Shown here one piece after another: positions 1-11,539 of a DNA stretch of 51,092 bases. Under the pieces are notes generated by a model. That model saw only the letters and a list, made by a program, of their open reading frames with translations, ran no database searches and was not told where the DNA came from. Within the stretch, counting starts at the first letter, position 1, and each line of letters starts with the position of its first letter. Where the stretch lies: NCBI GenBank assembly GCA_002633005.1, contig NMRA01000787.1, positions 85,250 through 136,341 of the forward strand, read 5' to 3'. The position numbers were made by a program, and so were the translations under genes. The DNA is from Phoronis australis (taxonomy: Eukaryota > Phoronida > Phoronidae).

Positions 1-2106
1 TCTCATTTTATTTCTTGCTGTCGATTAATGTAGTATGCATTCTAAGTACTGCGATCGAATACAATTTTTATAACAATGTTTCTATCGTTTGTTCCTTTTA
101 CTATGTCGCTCCTGGAGCTACTCCACAGATGGGATCTGCACACAAGGAGAATTTTTAGATAATACAAAAAATGCAGAAAGAAGTTATCTAACAATCAATG
201 TCAAATCGCTTTTAACAGACCTTGCATGAGAAAAATTTAGTCTATTACTAACAGAGTTTCCTACTGTGTAAATGTCATGAAGCAACATTTGGCCAAGTTT
301 CTATTAATTAACAATAGGTTTACACAACCTTACCAGCCTGAAAAATGGAAAAATGGCAATTTTGGAAATTAACTATTTTTTGTGCAAAATAAGTGGGGGT
401 TTCATGGAAAGGCCAGTATGCTATTACACTGATTGCAGCCAGAATTTACACACCCATGAGACTGATCGTGTTAAAGGGGAATCACTAGGCTTATCCTGAG
501 ATGGCACAGCACCACTCTCACTCTTAGGTATTTACCCACAATGAAACACATGTGACATTAGCATTTGCCTGCTTCTTCACATCCAAATGTACTAGTCACT
601 ATCTTTAATCTGTAGGCAAACTTATTTTGAGTTGCAAAGAATTGGCAAAACAGGCAAATGTTAATGCCGGATGAACAGTGTTAAATATACTTCTTCCCTT
701 GTTTATCAAATCTGGGATGCTTGACATTTTAAAAAGTAGGTCAGTCACGTCATGAATTTTCTACTCGCAAAAGAGCAGAGTTCAATCCAGGACTACATTT
801 CCAAAAAGTCAATTTTGCCATAACACTAGAAGGAAGTGGTGTTATGTTTATAATCTCCACAGCCTGAGCCAATCATGTGAAAAAGAAAGCTCAGCCTTCA
901 ACAATGGAAAAAACAGTGGTTCAAGTCTCATCTTGTAAATGTACCGTATGGTAAAGGCTCACTAATCTCGCTAATTCCGAACGGCGAAGATAACGGCCAA
1001 AACTGACCATTTTTCATGATTTAAATTTCGTCTGATGGTAGCTGTGGTACAAAATTTGAATATGGAAAAGCATTAATTTGGTGCCACCTACATTGCACAG
1101 GAAATAACAAAATATAATTTCACTAATGTGGGATATATTGTGTCCTAAATGGGCGAGATTTTACTGTATGTTCTGAACGTAAAGAACATTGATCACAGCC
1201 TCGTGTTCCAAATGCAAGCTTACACACCCAGGTCGTTGACGTCACAAGCACACACAATTTGGCTTGCTATCACCTTATCAAAAACAAACTTTTGATTTGG
1301 GCCACTTAATGCTACAAAATTCTGGTCAATGTTTTCCTCAAGTGCCCTAAAAGTCATTTTATTGACTACATAAATATAATCCAGCTGACCTGACATCACT
1401 GATCTGGGAGCAAGCCATACTGCTTGACGCTCACAAATGGCAATCCAGGTCAAACTCTGATTCGTGTTTAGCCTAATCTCAAGAAATTTGATGAAGACTA
1501 TCGATTTTTTCCAAGGTTAGATATGTTGGAATGCATGAAAATATACAAAAAGTTCATTTTTCCACCACCTGAACTTAACTCACATTCTTCACTTTGGGAG
1601 TCAGTCTTTCAGCCACTTAGGGCAACAAGGGGTATGTTTTCACCATACCATAGACGGCAACATAGTGTCGTGCCTTTCACCATGACAGTATTAGTTCTAA
1701 AACTAGTATGGGGAATGGACTTTATAGCCAGTTAGGCCCACAATTTCCCAATTGGCAACTTGACAAGTGGCTGCTTGAGCCCAGTATCCCAGTCTACGAC
1801 AGGTTCTGAAAGTGCGTAAAGCACCACTGGTTGAAATTTTGTAGAGATTTAGCTAAACTTGAAAACTGTTTTGATAAATGAATGGATATTTAGTAACAAT
1901 TTCGAGCATCAAAACTTCTGCGAAGACTGCAAATTTTTTGCTGTCACATGTTCATCTTGTAAAGTACTGCACACAAACAAGAGAGTGACAAGAATTGACA
2001 ACATTGCCATTCGCCAAAAAGTTCTAAGATTACCCAACCACTGGCTGCATTTACAAAAATGTCACTTCCATAAAGGGTGAAACCCAGCATGCCCACTTTG
2101 CCAAAG
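1..2106. other. no gene seen
   Basis: AT-rich sequence with only short chance reading frames; no splice-consistent exon, RNA gene or repeat array recognised. Confidence 0.5.
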
Positions 2107-2250
2107 TAGCAACAGTGTATCCACGATCAACAGTGCACCCACAATGAACAGTGCACCCACGATCAACAGTGCACCCACGATCAACAGTGTACCCACAATC
2201 AACAGTGTACCCACGATCAACAGTGTACCCATGATCAACAATGTACCCAC
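2107..2250 (+). repeat. 18-bp minisatellite, 8 copies
   Basis: Eight consecutive units like GATCAACAGTGCACCCAC, with later units having GTGTACCCAC. Short open frames here only mirror the 18-bp period. Confidence 0.92.
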
Positions 2251-4144
2251 ATTGCTGCCCTTACGATTGTTGTTGTAGCATACTTCGGACAAGAGTAATT
2301 GCAAAAAATGTTGTTTTCCATTCTTCAAAGACTTTATTCGCAAATAATTGAAAAATTGCCAAAAATTGTTTCACAACATCTATTCAGTATACAAACCATG
2401 CTAGTAACAGATTAGTTTTCTTAATTAATCTTCATTTACCAGTATGTGGAGAAATTAATAAAAGATAATTTCAATTGTTATCCATATTACGCGCAGAACA
2501 AGCCAAATGTATTCATCAGACAAAATGACCTGGAGTTCCCCGTCATGACACTTGAGTGAAACCCCAAATTCATTGTGTGAATAGTCTTCCTTCATGAATT
2601 AACAGGTAAAAGGTGGCTAAGCCATTCTTTTAAATTCACTGTCTTATAATTATTACCAGTAATTTTTGCCCTCACAACAGAAAACAAATGCTTTTGGTCC
2701 GCTTAATTTTGTTTTGTGTTGAAAGTGAAGAATTACCTACCAGTATTTCATATTTGTCCACATTTTAGAAAATGAAAAAGTGGGTCAACTGAATCAAGGC
2801 CATACCACAATTAGGGTTAACATCTGCCATGATACTGAAACATATCAACGGCATTTTTCAGTCACACGTTCAAATGGAAGAAGGGAATAGAGGTTAAAAG
2901 CATGTTAAAGGAAAAAACAGGAACATTCTGTTGGTGAGCTGGGCACATAGCTTCAAAGAGCAGGACAATGGGCAGGGTATGGTATTTAGTGGTTTCATTA
3001 AATTCCATCCAAGTCTCACGTGCATGAAACAGCTTATACTCTGTCCATTATCCTGAACTGCACATGTCCAATTCCAGCCTCCAGCCCGCAGCTTGTTTTG
3101 TGCAAGTCAAAAAAGGCCCTAGTTCCTAACTTTATTGACTTCCTTATTTGTAAAGTCACCCGGCGTGGCTGAGTTGATATTTGGGATAGTAAGAACACAA
3201 ACGAGAGGACCAATCCTAAATAACAATGTAATTGTTGGGAAGGCCTGCCATTGTTGGTAAGTTATTTGACATCATTTTAGCCAAAATAGATCAGAGATGT
3301 CTAATCCAGTCTAGTCTCTGGAAAGCCATCAATAATACTAGGGCTGACCATGACTCTAAAGGTCAACCAAAAGTTTATTTTTCCAAAAGAATCCATCTTC
3401 CAGACACAGTTTTTGAAAACATGGCATGTGAAAAGCAAATTCTCTTGGTAGGACACCATAGGACAGGAATAAATTCTCACTTTTTACAAGACCAGCTGAA
3501 AAGCTGGCCACTTCCGTACAATAAAGCATTGAACGGTGTTTGATCGGCATTTGGCAAAAACTCTGTCTGCCATGCCAATGACAAATCAGACTCTGAAGTC
3601 CTCAAAAGCAAGACATTTAAAAAATGGACAAACTAAATTTGGTTAAACTCTTTTATTTCTTTACTTTATTTTTTTAATCTGTTTATTTACACAGAAAGCA
3701 TATTAGTGATTAGTAGATACGGCTGGGGTTGGGTGGCCCCAACTACATAGATCTTTACGACATACTAGAGGACAATAGGTCATACAAATAGAACAAATAA
3801 GTATCTGGAAAATAGCTCCTAAAGATTGGGCTGATAATTAGCCGAGATTATTATGAAAGGGGGAGAAAACGGTTAAACTTCATTTCTGATTTACTAGTAG
3901 TCGCCCAGTTGGTGACTCCAGACATTAGAGGCCTAAGTATATCGGTGTGATCGAGTCAGACGTGGAAAAAAATCATCGTAGTAGATAATTGGAGAAGGAA
4001 TCTGGATATGAAATAAGACTGTATGAACTGATGAAGACTTACCAACGGACTGGATTGATATTCAGTCAACAGGTGGCGCAACCGGCTCAATAAAGAAAGG
4101 CATTCAGGTCCCGAAAGGTAAGTCTCAGCTTGATACCTTTGTGG
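2251..4144. other. no gene seen
   Basis: A 103-codon plus-strand frame at 3232-3543 has no recognisable domain. A weak A-box-like GTGGCTGAGTTGAT near 3167 lacks a B box. Confidence 0.45.
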
Positions 4145-4270
4145 TAATAGTTGGATACATGGGTCCCTGAGTTGAGAACCTGTTACTTCCACTGAATAAT
4201 GCAGGTTGTTAGGTTGCAGGAACTAGTTCTCAAATCAATTGAATCAGGGACCCATGTACCTATCCGACAA
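4145..4270. repeat. imperfect inverted repeat
   Basis: GGATACATGGGTCCCTGA...GAGAACCTG (about 4152-4182) is inverted as CAGGAACTAGTTCTC...TCAGGGACCCATGTACC (about 4218-4262). Confidence 0.6.
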
Positions 4271-4437
4271 TTAAGACTTTGTTATTGTTAGGCTTTTTGG
4301 TTTTCTGTGATTGTGAACTAGTTCTTCCATTCAAAGTCATCACTAGCTCTCGATGAAATCTATCAGTTGGCAAGTTACTCATGAGAATTACCAACGCTAC
4401 CCCAGAGGCAAAGGGCAGCACTGGTGATCGCTACATG

Positions 4438-4700
4438 AGCACTTACTCTATCAGCTGAAGAAGAGTTGGTCGATGATGTCCACTACATCAACACTACCCT
4501 TACTACAGCTGATGAAGGGTTGGACGGTGATATCCACTACGTCAACACTAGGGTTGGTCGGTGGTGTCCACTAAATCAACACTAGATAGCTAAAGGTGGG
4601 TTCGTCGGTGGTGTCCATTATGTAAGCACTAGGGTTGATCAGTGATGTCCAAGTTACATCAGCACTTAACCCTGATGAAGGAGGGGTGGTCGGTGGACCA
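4438..4700 (+). repeat. degenerate tandem repeat, about 5 units
   Basis: Units with GGTTGGTCGGTGGTGTCCAC followed by ATCAACACTA, spaced about 45-65 bp, strongly diverged. Confidence 0.7.
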
Positions 4701-7700
4701 ATTACTTTATAGAATAGGCCTCAGCAATTATGTAAAAACTGTAGCAGTTGACACATAGGAACAGTGAATCCAAAATTATTGCCACTCATCTAGACAACGA
4801 CTAGGTTCACAAACAATCAAAGTTTAAATAACAATCACGCTCACGCCTAAACCCACCCCAAGCCAAGGGCTCTTATCACTGTGAGTGATACTGAGTGATA
4901 CGCCTGTCAAAACAAACTCAGAAAGATGCTTGTAATGGCTGAAAACAACGACCACTCAGAAAGGCAAGTACATATGTGAAACTAGGAAGTGAAAGTTGTG
5001 ATAAACAAATCAAATTCATTGGTAATGAAATTAAAGTGAACGAAACTCACACTGTAATCGGCCAAAAACTTCCCCAAATACAACTGTTGTTACACCAGCT
5101 GATCGCAGCCATCTTGGGAAGTAATGAGTATATAATTTTATCGATAGATGGCGACAGCTAATGGGCTCAAGACTGCTTGAACCATCATTTGTCTGTGTAT
5201 GGTTTGAAACCCTTAATACGCCTATCGGCATACGCTCACTTTCAGCTGCCTCTGATACAGGAACCATGCAAATAATGCTTGAAAGTGATCGTCCGGCAGA
5301 TACAGGCTCTGTCTGATTATTTTTTAGTAATTTTGTTCTTTTTGGCTTGCGGATTGTAGTGCGAAAGAATTAATGGTGATGGGCCTATTGGTCATATGTC
5401 AACGAAGAACAAGGCCGCTGATGGGACTCTCAGGTTGAGGCCGAGAGCAATGAACTCACTAGTCCCAAGCCAAAACCCGAAAGTCTGCCAATAAGGCAGA
5501 ACTAAAACCATAAAACATTAAAATGCATTTTTGTCGCAATTCTACGACACTCACTAATGCGCCCGCTGGAAACCATCGCCCTGGCGGCGAGGATCAAATC
5601 AAGGGTTCAGTGCCTAGTAAAAATGCTTCGACTGCCGAGATTTCTGCGGGGAAGTGCGGGCAAAATTCACTTCGGCGTGCGTCATCCTTCGTCACTTAAG
5701 CTTTTTCAAGTTTTTTAGCCATAATTCGCGATCTAGATGATTTTTCAGTTTATTTTTTCCATAGCGAAAACTTCTTGTATATTAAGCTGCACAATCATGA
5801 TCTTCGACATTGCTGTCCGCACGAGTGCAAACACAGTAAAATTTTTGAAATTATTTAGAAACTGTTTTCCGCGTCCATTCAGTGACGTACGAAAGTATCA
5901 TGTATAGAAAACACTTGCACACCTTCGGTCTAGTGCACCTTTAGTCGACTAGCGTGCACCTTCGGACTACTTTCGTGAGATGAAAAGTAACCTAGGTTGA
6001 CGTGATACCCTAATTGGTCGAGATTGGGCAACTCGACTGCCTTGTACATCTCAGAGATCTGCCGGGTTAAAACAAAGACATCGTGCTGTTGTGGTTTATT
6101 TATTAAATCGCCTCAGGCTCCTGATGTTGTCGGTTTGGGAAGAAGTGGTAGTTTGTTATAGGTGGAGACCAGTCTCGGCTGGTGACGTTCTTCAGGAAAT
6201 GCGTTCCACCATAAACATAATGGGGCGACAATAGTATTTTTTAATTTTCATTTTTTTACGCGTGATTAGATTTTTGAACTTTGAAAATTGGACAAAAAGT
6301 GTCATTTTACAACCTAATACGCTTGTTTAATGTAGCAGTAGTATGTTCTGCATTAATTATGTTGTGTGCCAGTGTTTAACTGGGTCAATTACAAAATCAC
6401 CACTCAACAGATATGTTACTACAATGCACCCTGTTATTTTTCGCAATTGGTAACAGAAAGGGTTTTGAAACGTGTATGCCAAATGATGATTATTTTGTGA
6501 ATTTAATCACGTATCATTTGCTTCTACTATAATCATACAATATCAACAAGAGACGAAAGCCGATTCTTATTCATTTCAGTTGAAAGGGGTTCGTTTGGTT
6601 CCTGCATATGGGCATGAACCTGCTTCTGATTCGCTATTGCTGCTTTTAAATAAAATTATCATAAAAGACCCTAGTTGTTTGATAACTTGGTCTATGAGCG
6701 CTTTCAGTTTCCTGTTCTAGCTAGGAACCAGGATTTTCTCAGATGCTTTTTAGGTTTTCCGGTCATCGGACCTACGTAAAATTGCATTATGTATTGTGAG
6801 ATATGATGCCGACTTTATGTTCCCAGCCTAGATGACACGATTTTTGGTCTGCTACATACCAAAGTTAAATTGTTTTCAAATATCATTCAAATTTAACCTG
6901 TCGCCTGTGTACTCGCTTGAACAATTGTGAAACTATATATCATGTGTTCCACCAGTCTCATCGCCGTTTCACCCCGCGGTCGCCAACAGTTTGACCAAAC
7001 GGTTATCTTCTCGTTTAGTCGATGCTGGGCTTATGTCAGGTATGATCTCTCCCGTGGTTTTCCATTGGGTGATTTTTTGGTAATTTTTGCCCGAATCAGG
7101 TGGGAAATTTCTCCCATGCTCTGTACAAGTAGCTCATGTTCTGACCAACTTCTGATTTTTCGGTCTCGTACTTGACACTGCAAGGTCCAGTTCCTAATCC
7201 ACAAGGCACTACCCATGAAGGCCGGACTTTCAAGGCTCGTTGTTTGGAGCGTCTTGCAACGGATTAGCGCGAGCGCGGAAATACGATGGGATTGTCTGAA
7301 TGATACTACCATACTCTAATTTGTCGCAAGAGAACTACAAAACAACGAGCCCCGTAATGTGAGGGTAACACTTTGATCCACAACCAACGCAAGGGAAGTG
7401 CAATGTTAATACAGTATATGCAGTTTGAACCAGTAAATTTCATGATTTGGCGCCTCCAAAATGCGATTTTGACGCTCTGAAGGGGGGGGGGGCGTGCCAC
7501 ATCGCCTACCAAATAGTTGTCTTTCGGTGTTGAGCAAATTTCAAATCATTCCTCCGACATGAAATAAATAGATTCAGGCAAATGAGATCGATTACAAATT
7601 TTATTGAACTTTTTCTGTTGACCGGACACGCAACATATGCAAGCGATAAGACGCCCTAAATGTTACACATTAAATACACTGCGTATCTGATCAAACTTTT

Positions 7701-7770
7701 AATAGTGATATCGGTATATTCTGATGCGGCAGTTGACGAGAGAAGGAACTATATGACGCCTAGTTTCCAC
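4701..7770. other. no gene seen; contains one inverted repeat at 5888-5977
   Basis: Somewhat richer in CpG around 5550-6200, so a distal promoter is possible, but no exon is supported. Confidence 0.4.
5888..5977. repeat. inverted repeat related to the hairpin array
   Basis: ACGAAAGTA (5889-5897) and TACTTTCGT (5968-5976) are exact inverted copies. The interior has a TAGTCGACTA palindrome and CGACTAGCGTGC (5946-5957), identical to 8178-8189 in the hairpin array. Confidence 0.5.
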
Positions 7771-7778
7771 CACTGCGC

Positions 7779-8332
7779 GCCCATCTCGCCGGCGGTAGAT
7801 AAGTAGTCCACCATGACGTCAGTTACTGACTCACTGTGGGTCGTTGTGCAGGTCGTTTCGACACGTGCCCATCTCGCTTTGCTGCATACAGGCAGTCGAG
7901 CTTCTCTTAGTCTAGACCTTACAGTCTTAACTTCAGGGTGTCTTTTAGTATTTCCTGCTTTTGATTGCAGACCACTTTTCCTTCGAGTAGTCTATCTTAT
8001 AAGTCAGTTGAACCATAAGTAAAAGAGAACTCTCATGAAACCGCGCCCAGTTCGGTCCATGGATGTCTCCTGTCAGTAAAACGTTTTTGCATTCGAGTCA
8101 ATTTCGCTTACAGAAGTACGTTGTTCTTTAATTCAAGTTGTCCAATATGTCGAGTTCGCAGTCAAGTGTATGCCCTTCGACTAGCGTGCCCATCTTGCAT
8201 ACGAAGAGGCATACAATATCATCCGGGTGTTCTGTAGGACCTTTGATCCTGTCTAGTGAGTTGTGTTGTCTCCACCAAATAACAGGAATGCCCTAATTGG
8301 AGGTTCGTGGCCACCATCCTTTGCGAGTGTGT
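7779..8332 (+). repeat. direct duplication of about 550 bp, copy 1
   Basis: Diverged head-to-tail copy of 8333-8880. Shared landmarks in the same order: CGGTAGAYAAGTAGTCCACC, AACCATAAGTAA, the hairpin near 8190, and GTGGCCACCATCCTTTGCG at the end. It contains several hairpin-array cores. Confidence 0.8.
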
Positions 8333-8880
8333 GTCCGGCTCGCCTGCGGTAGACAAGTAGTCCACCACGATGTCAGTTACTGTCTGTGCGTCAATTTGTG
8401 GAGGTCGTTTCAACGCGTGCCCATCTCGCTTTGTTGCACAAGCAGGCAGCCGAGCTTTTCTAAATCTCACAGCCTTAACTTCAGGCTATCTCTTTACATT
8501 TCCTGTTGCTGACTTCAGACAGTCGACCTTCCCTCCGAGTACAAGTCCATATTACGTCAGCTGAACCATAAGTAACGATGAAGAAACCTCTCACGAAACC
8601 GTCAATTCGGCCTATGGATGTCTTCTGTCAGTCAAACTTTTGCACGCGCGTCAACTTCGCTTACAAAAATGCGTTGTTATTCTAATTGTCTAATTTGTCG
8701 AATCCAGCCAAGTGCGTACCCTTCGATCAGCGTGCCCATCTCGCATACGAAAAGTACAATCATCCAAATTTCTTACGACCTTTACCTTCGATTCTGTTTA
8801 GTAAGCTGCTTTCCGTCCAACAAATAACAACAGTACGCTAACTGTAGATTCGTGGCCACCATCCTTTGCGTGCGTGTCCA
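8333..8880 (+). repeat. direct duplication of about 550 bp, copy 2
   Basis: Second copy of the 7779-8332 unit, with many substitutions and small indels. The hairpin near 8735 differs from its counterpart near 8190 in both arms, yet both pair. Confidence 0.8.
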
Positions 8881-9589
8881 TCTCGCTTGTACAAAGGGTG
8901 GTTTTCTGTACCAGGTGAACCTTTTACGAAATAGCATTTACTGTGAGATACACAATTCAGATCCTTCAGACGCGTACAAATCACACTTTCAATGAAGTCT
9001 TCTGGTCAAACAGTTGCAACTTGCTATGTCATAAACTTGTGGCTTGTCAGTTGAGAGTATACTCACCAAGACGCTAAAGCCTCCCTTCGATACCGGCGTA
9101 CCCATCTCGCTTACGAAGGAGGGCAGTCCAACATGCTTCTTGCCTTAGCTTGGGCTGATCAGCACCACTTATCAAACAAACACTACTTCGGAATTCATCG
9201 TTACACACCATCGTTAAGCCTAGTGACTGAGGAACCTTCCTTCGATACGTACCCATCTCGTTTACGAAGGAGGCCAGCTTTGGTGACAATAATCTGAGCG
9301 GTTGAGTTCTCATCTGCCTACGATAGTAGGATTTTCTGTCGAGGTGAGTACTGCAATGTACAGAAATTGTGTTCGTTGCCAGATCTTTCCCCTATGAATA
9401 CTGGTGTGCCCATCTCGCATAAGGAAAGTTTGGTCCTTACACGGACAATTAGGTCGATGCGACGTACATCATCATTTAGTGTACCATCATTTCTTCCTGG
9501 GATGTTCAAACCGCCACGTCCAATACAGGAGGACCTGTAAACGGGCCTTCCCTTGAGAACGTGCCAATCGCTCACAAGAGGAATGGAAA

Positions 9590-11283
9590 TCATGATGCTG
9601 ACGTCACGTCCCTGTGCCAGGTCACAGTTACGTTGCAGCGCTTGTGATGTCACTTGCTATACGACGTGCTTTTTGTTCAGTCTTGACATGCGCAATGGAG
9701 AGCTCTAATTGAGAGCGACTCCCCACACGTCCTATCAGCTCGGCAGCCAAAGATGTTGTGAAGCATGGTATCCAAAAACACATTGCCGCAACAATCCAAT
9801 GACGTGGTGGTAGGCAAGCAACGAACTATAAACAAATAACACGACAAAAGCGATGACGTTACTAACAATCAGTCTCGTCATTCACGACCAAAGGTTTTTT
9901 TAACAGTCGCGGCATATAGGCATAATGTTCAAAATATTAAAAAATTCCAATACGATCTAGATACACGTGTATGTACCAAAACTATTAATGTCTCTCTTTT
10001 TTCCTTATTTCCTCGAAATATTTCACTCAAAATATATTGGCGTGTTTTCAGAAAATCTTTCCCGTAAATATCTTTGAGATATCGACACTCCACCATGCCC
10101 CTTGTCCCCATAGATTGTTGTGGAATCACTCCTCGGTACAGTAAATGTACCATTTATCGCGATTCCACACAGCACGCTAAGTTTCATGAGAATTCTCCAC
10201 GAAAATCTGAAGATCAAAGGATTACTTTTTACACGTCTCCCCCTTGTTTAATAGGAACGTTACTCACCGAATTGATTACCGAAACAAAAGGATCGACCTC
10301 AAAACAATATGGTCTATTGCTACACCGTTGGAATAGTTATCTCTTCCTGATGGCACTTGTCAGTGGTAGTTTCAAGACGACGCAGCCTCTCACGTACGAT
10401 CGCCCACATGCTGGGCAAATGGTTTGACAGAAGCCGTGAACGGGACAGCAAAGCAAATATTAAGCAATGTTCTCAGTTGTTACTATAAAAAGAAATCTAA
10501 TTACCAAAGCTTAATTTGTGTGTGAATACAACTACATGCCCGGCAATTACAGCATGAGGAGAACGGGAAGAAGTGACAAGCAACAGGATAAATTAAGCCC
10601 TGTCAACTGTTTTCACATGTCATTGTGTCAAAGCACTACTTTCATCTCAGTTGGCGGAAAATCTTTCTAATTCCCAGTACCACAATTCAGTTGACAAAAC
10701 AGGAAAGACACAATTAAGAATTCAATATATTTTCATTAAGTATTTTCTTAATACAATCATTTCAGTGAACTTGTTCACAAAGCACAAAACCTTTCCGCCT
10801 AAATAAAAATTATAAAACAAATCATCAGAACAAAATCTTCCAAAAATTCCATAAAATTATCACATTTCAAAAAAAGTGAGTAAATACGAATATTATACTC
10901 ATGGCCACTAATGATGCGTTTCTAACAAACCAGACATTATGCAAAAACAGTGACAACAATGCCTAGTGCAGTGATGACTATGCTAACTTCATGGCTGGCA
11001 CAGGAAACTGAGGATTACAAAGCTGATGCCATTGGATACTCAAATAGTACAAACTCTTCACAACTGTATAGCCAACAAAAAACAACGTGAAAATAGAACT
11101 TGCACATGCCACCCATTGACACATACATTAAAAAAGTTTGAAGAACTCGAGAATGGCAGCATGGGAAAGCCTTTCCAAGTTCAATTACGACTTGATCCAG
11201 CCCCAGATCGTGTAGTTTTAACGTACAAGGCGTTTTGCGATCAAGAAGTACTAAAGTGTGTCTGCCAGTTGCGCTGTTGTAAT
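9590..11283. other. no gene seen
   Basis: A 117-codon plus-strand frame at 10074-10427 is not recognised. The rest is AT-rich intergenic DNA. Confidence 0.45.
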
Positions 11284-11539
11284 CAGGGACGGATCCAGGA
11301 TTTTGAGTTGGGTGGGGGGAAGGGCACAGGAATAACCAGAATTTTGCCACATGCGCGCGCCCAGCCCAAATGTAGGGATGCAGGAGTCTCGAATTTTTGG
11401 GTTTGTGGACCTTGTCACTAAAAAAAACGGTACATGGGGTTTGTTCAAGGCCTATGCATTGTGCATTCACCTCCCAAGCCCTCCTGGGTGCGCGCATATG
11501 CTAGTCAGCCCCCTTTGCCCCCCCATAAATCCGCCACTG
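11284..11539. mobile_element. hAT-like MITE, copy 1
   Basis: 256 bp starting CAGGGACGGATCC and ending AATCCGCCACTG, imperfect inverted ends of the hAT style. It has G-rich left and C-rich right parts (GGGGGGAAGGGCACAGGAAT, CCCCCCATAAAT). Target duplication not clear. Confidence 0.6.

Larger units (their letters stand above)
7775..9583. repeat. array of short hairpins with a conserved loop
   Basis: A core like GTGCCCATCTCGCATACGAA recurs about a dozen times (near 7775, 7865, 8185, 8335, 8415, 8731, 8873, 9097, 9247, 9405, 9560; weaker at 8095 and 8650), later copies about 150 bp apart. Seven are clear hairpins with loops of about 19-24 nt. Arms: 8168-8179/8202-8214, 8716-8725/8748-8757, 8856-8868/8892-8901, 9079-9089/9114-9124, 9235-9244/9265-9273, 9385-9396/9418-9428, 9548-9555/9575-9583. 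The loop is conserved and the stems differ but still pair (CTTCG:CGAAG, CTTTCC:GGAAAG, CCTTTG:CAAAGG, CTTG:CAAG). No convincing reading frame runs through it. Function unknown; could be a structured noncoding RNA locus or a satellite. Confidence 0.7.

Noticed and set aside
2062-2343. Plausible repetitive membrane-like protein (GTLLIV repeats)
   Set aside because: It is the translation of an 18-bp noncoding minisatellite.
3150-3230. tRNA-like A box
   Set aside because: No B box or cloverleaf could be found.
7775-9583. CRISPR-like array of repeats and unique spacers
   Set aside because: Eukaryotic context, variable repeat arms and uneven spacing; repeats are not identical.
9318-9653. 111-codon minus-strand frame across the hairpin array
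   Set aside because: It spans two hairpins and unique spacers, has no recognisable domain, and neighbouring array units have stops in the equivalent frame.
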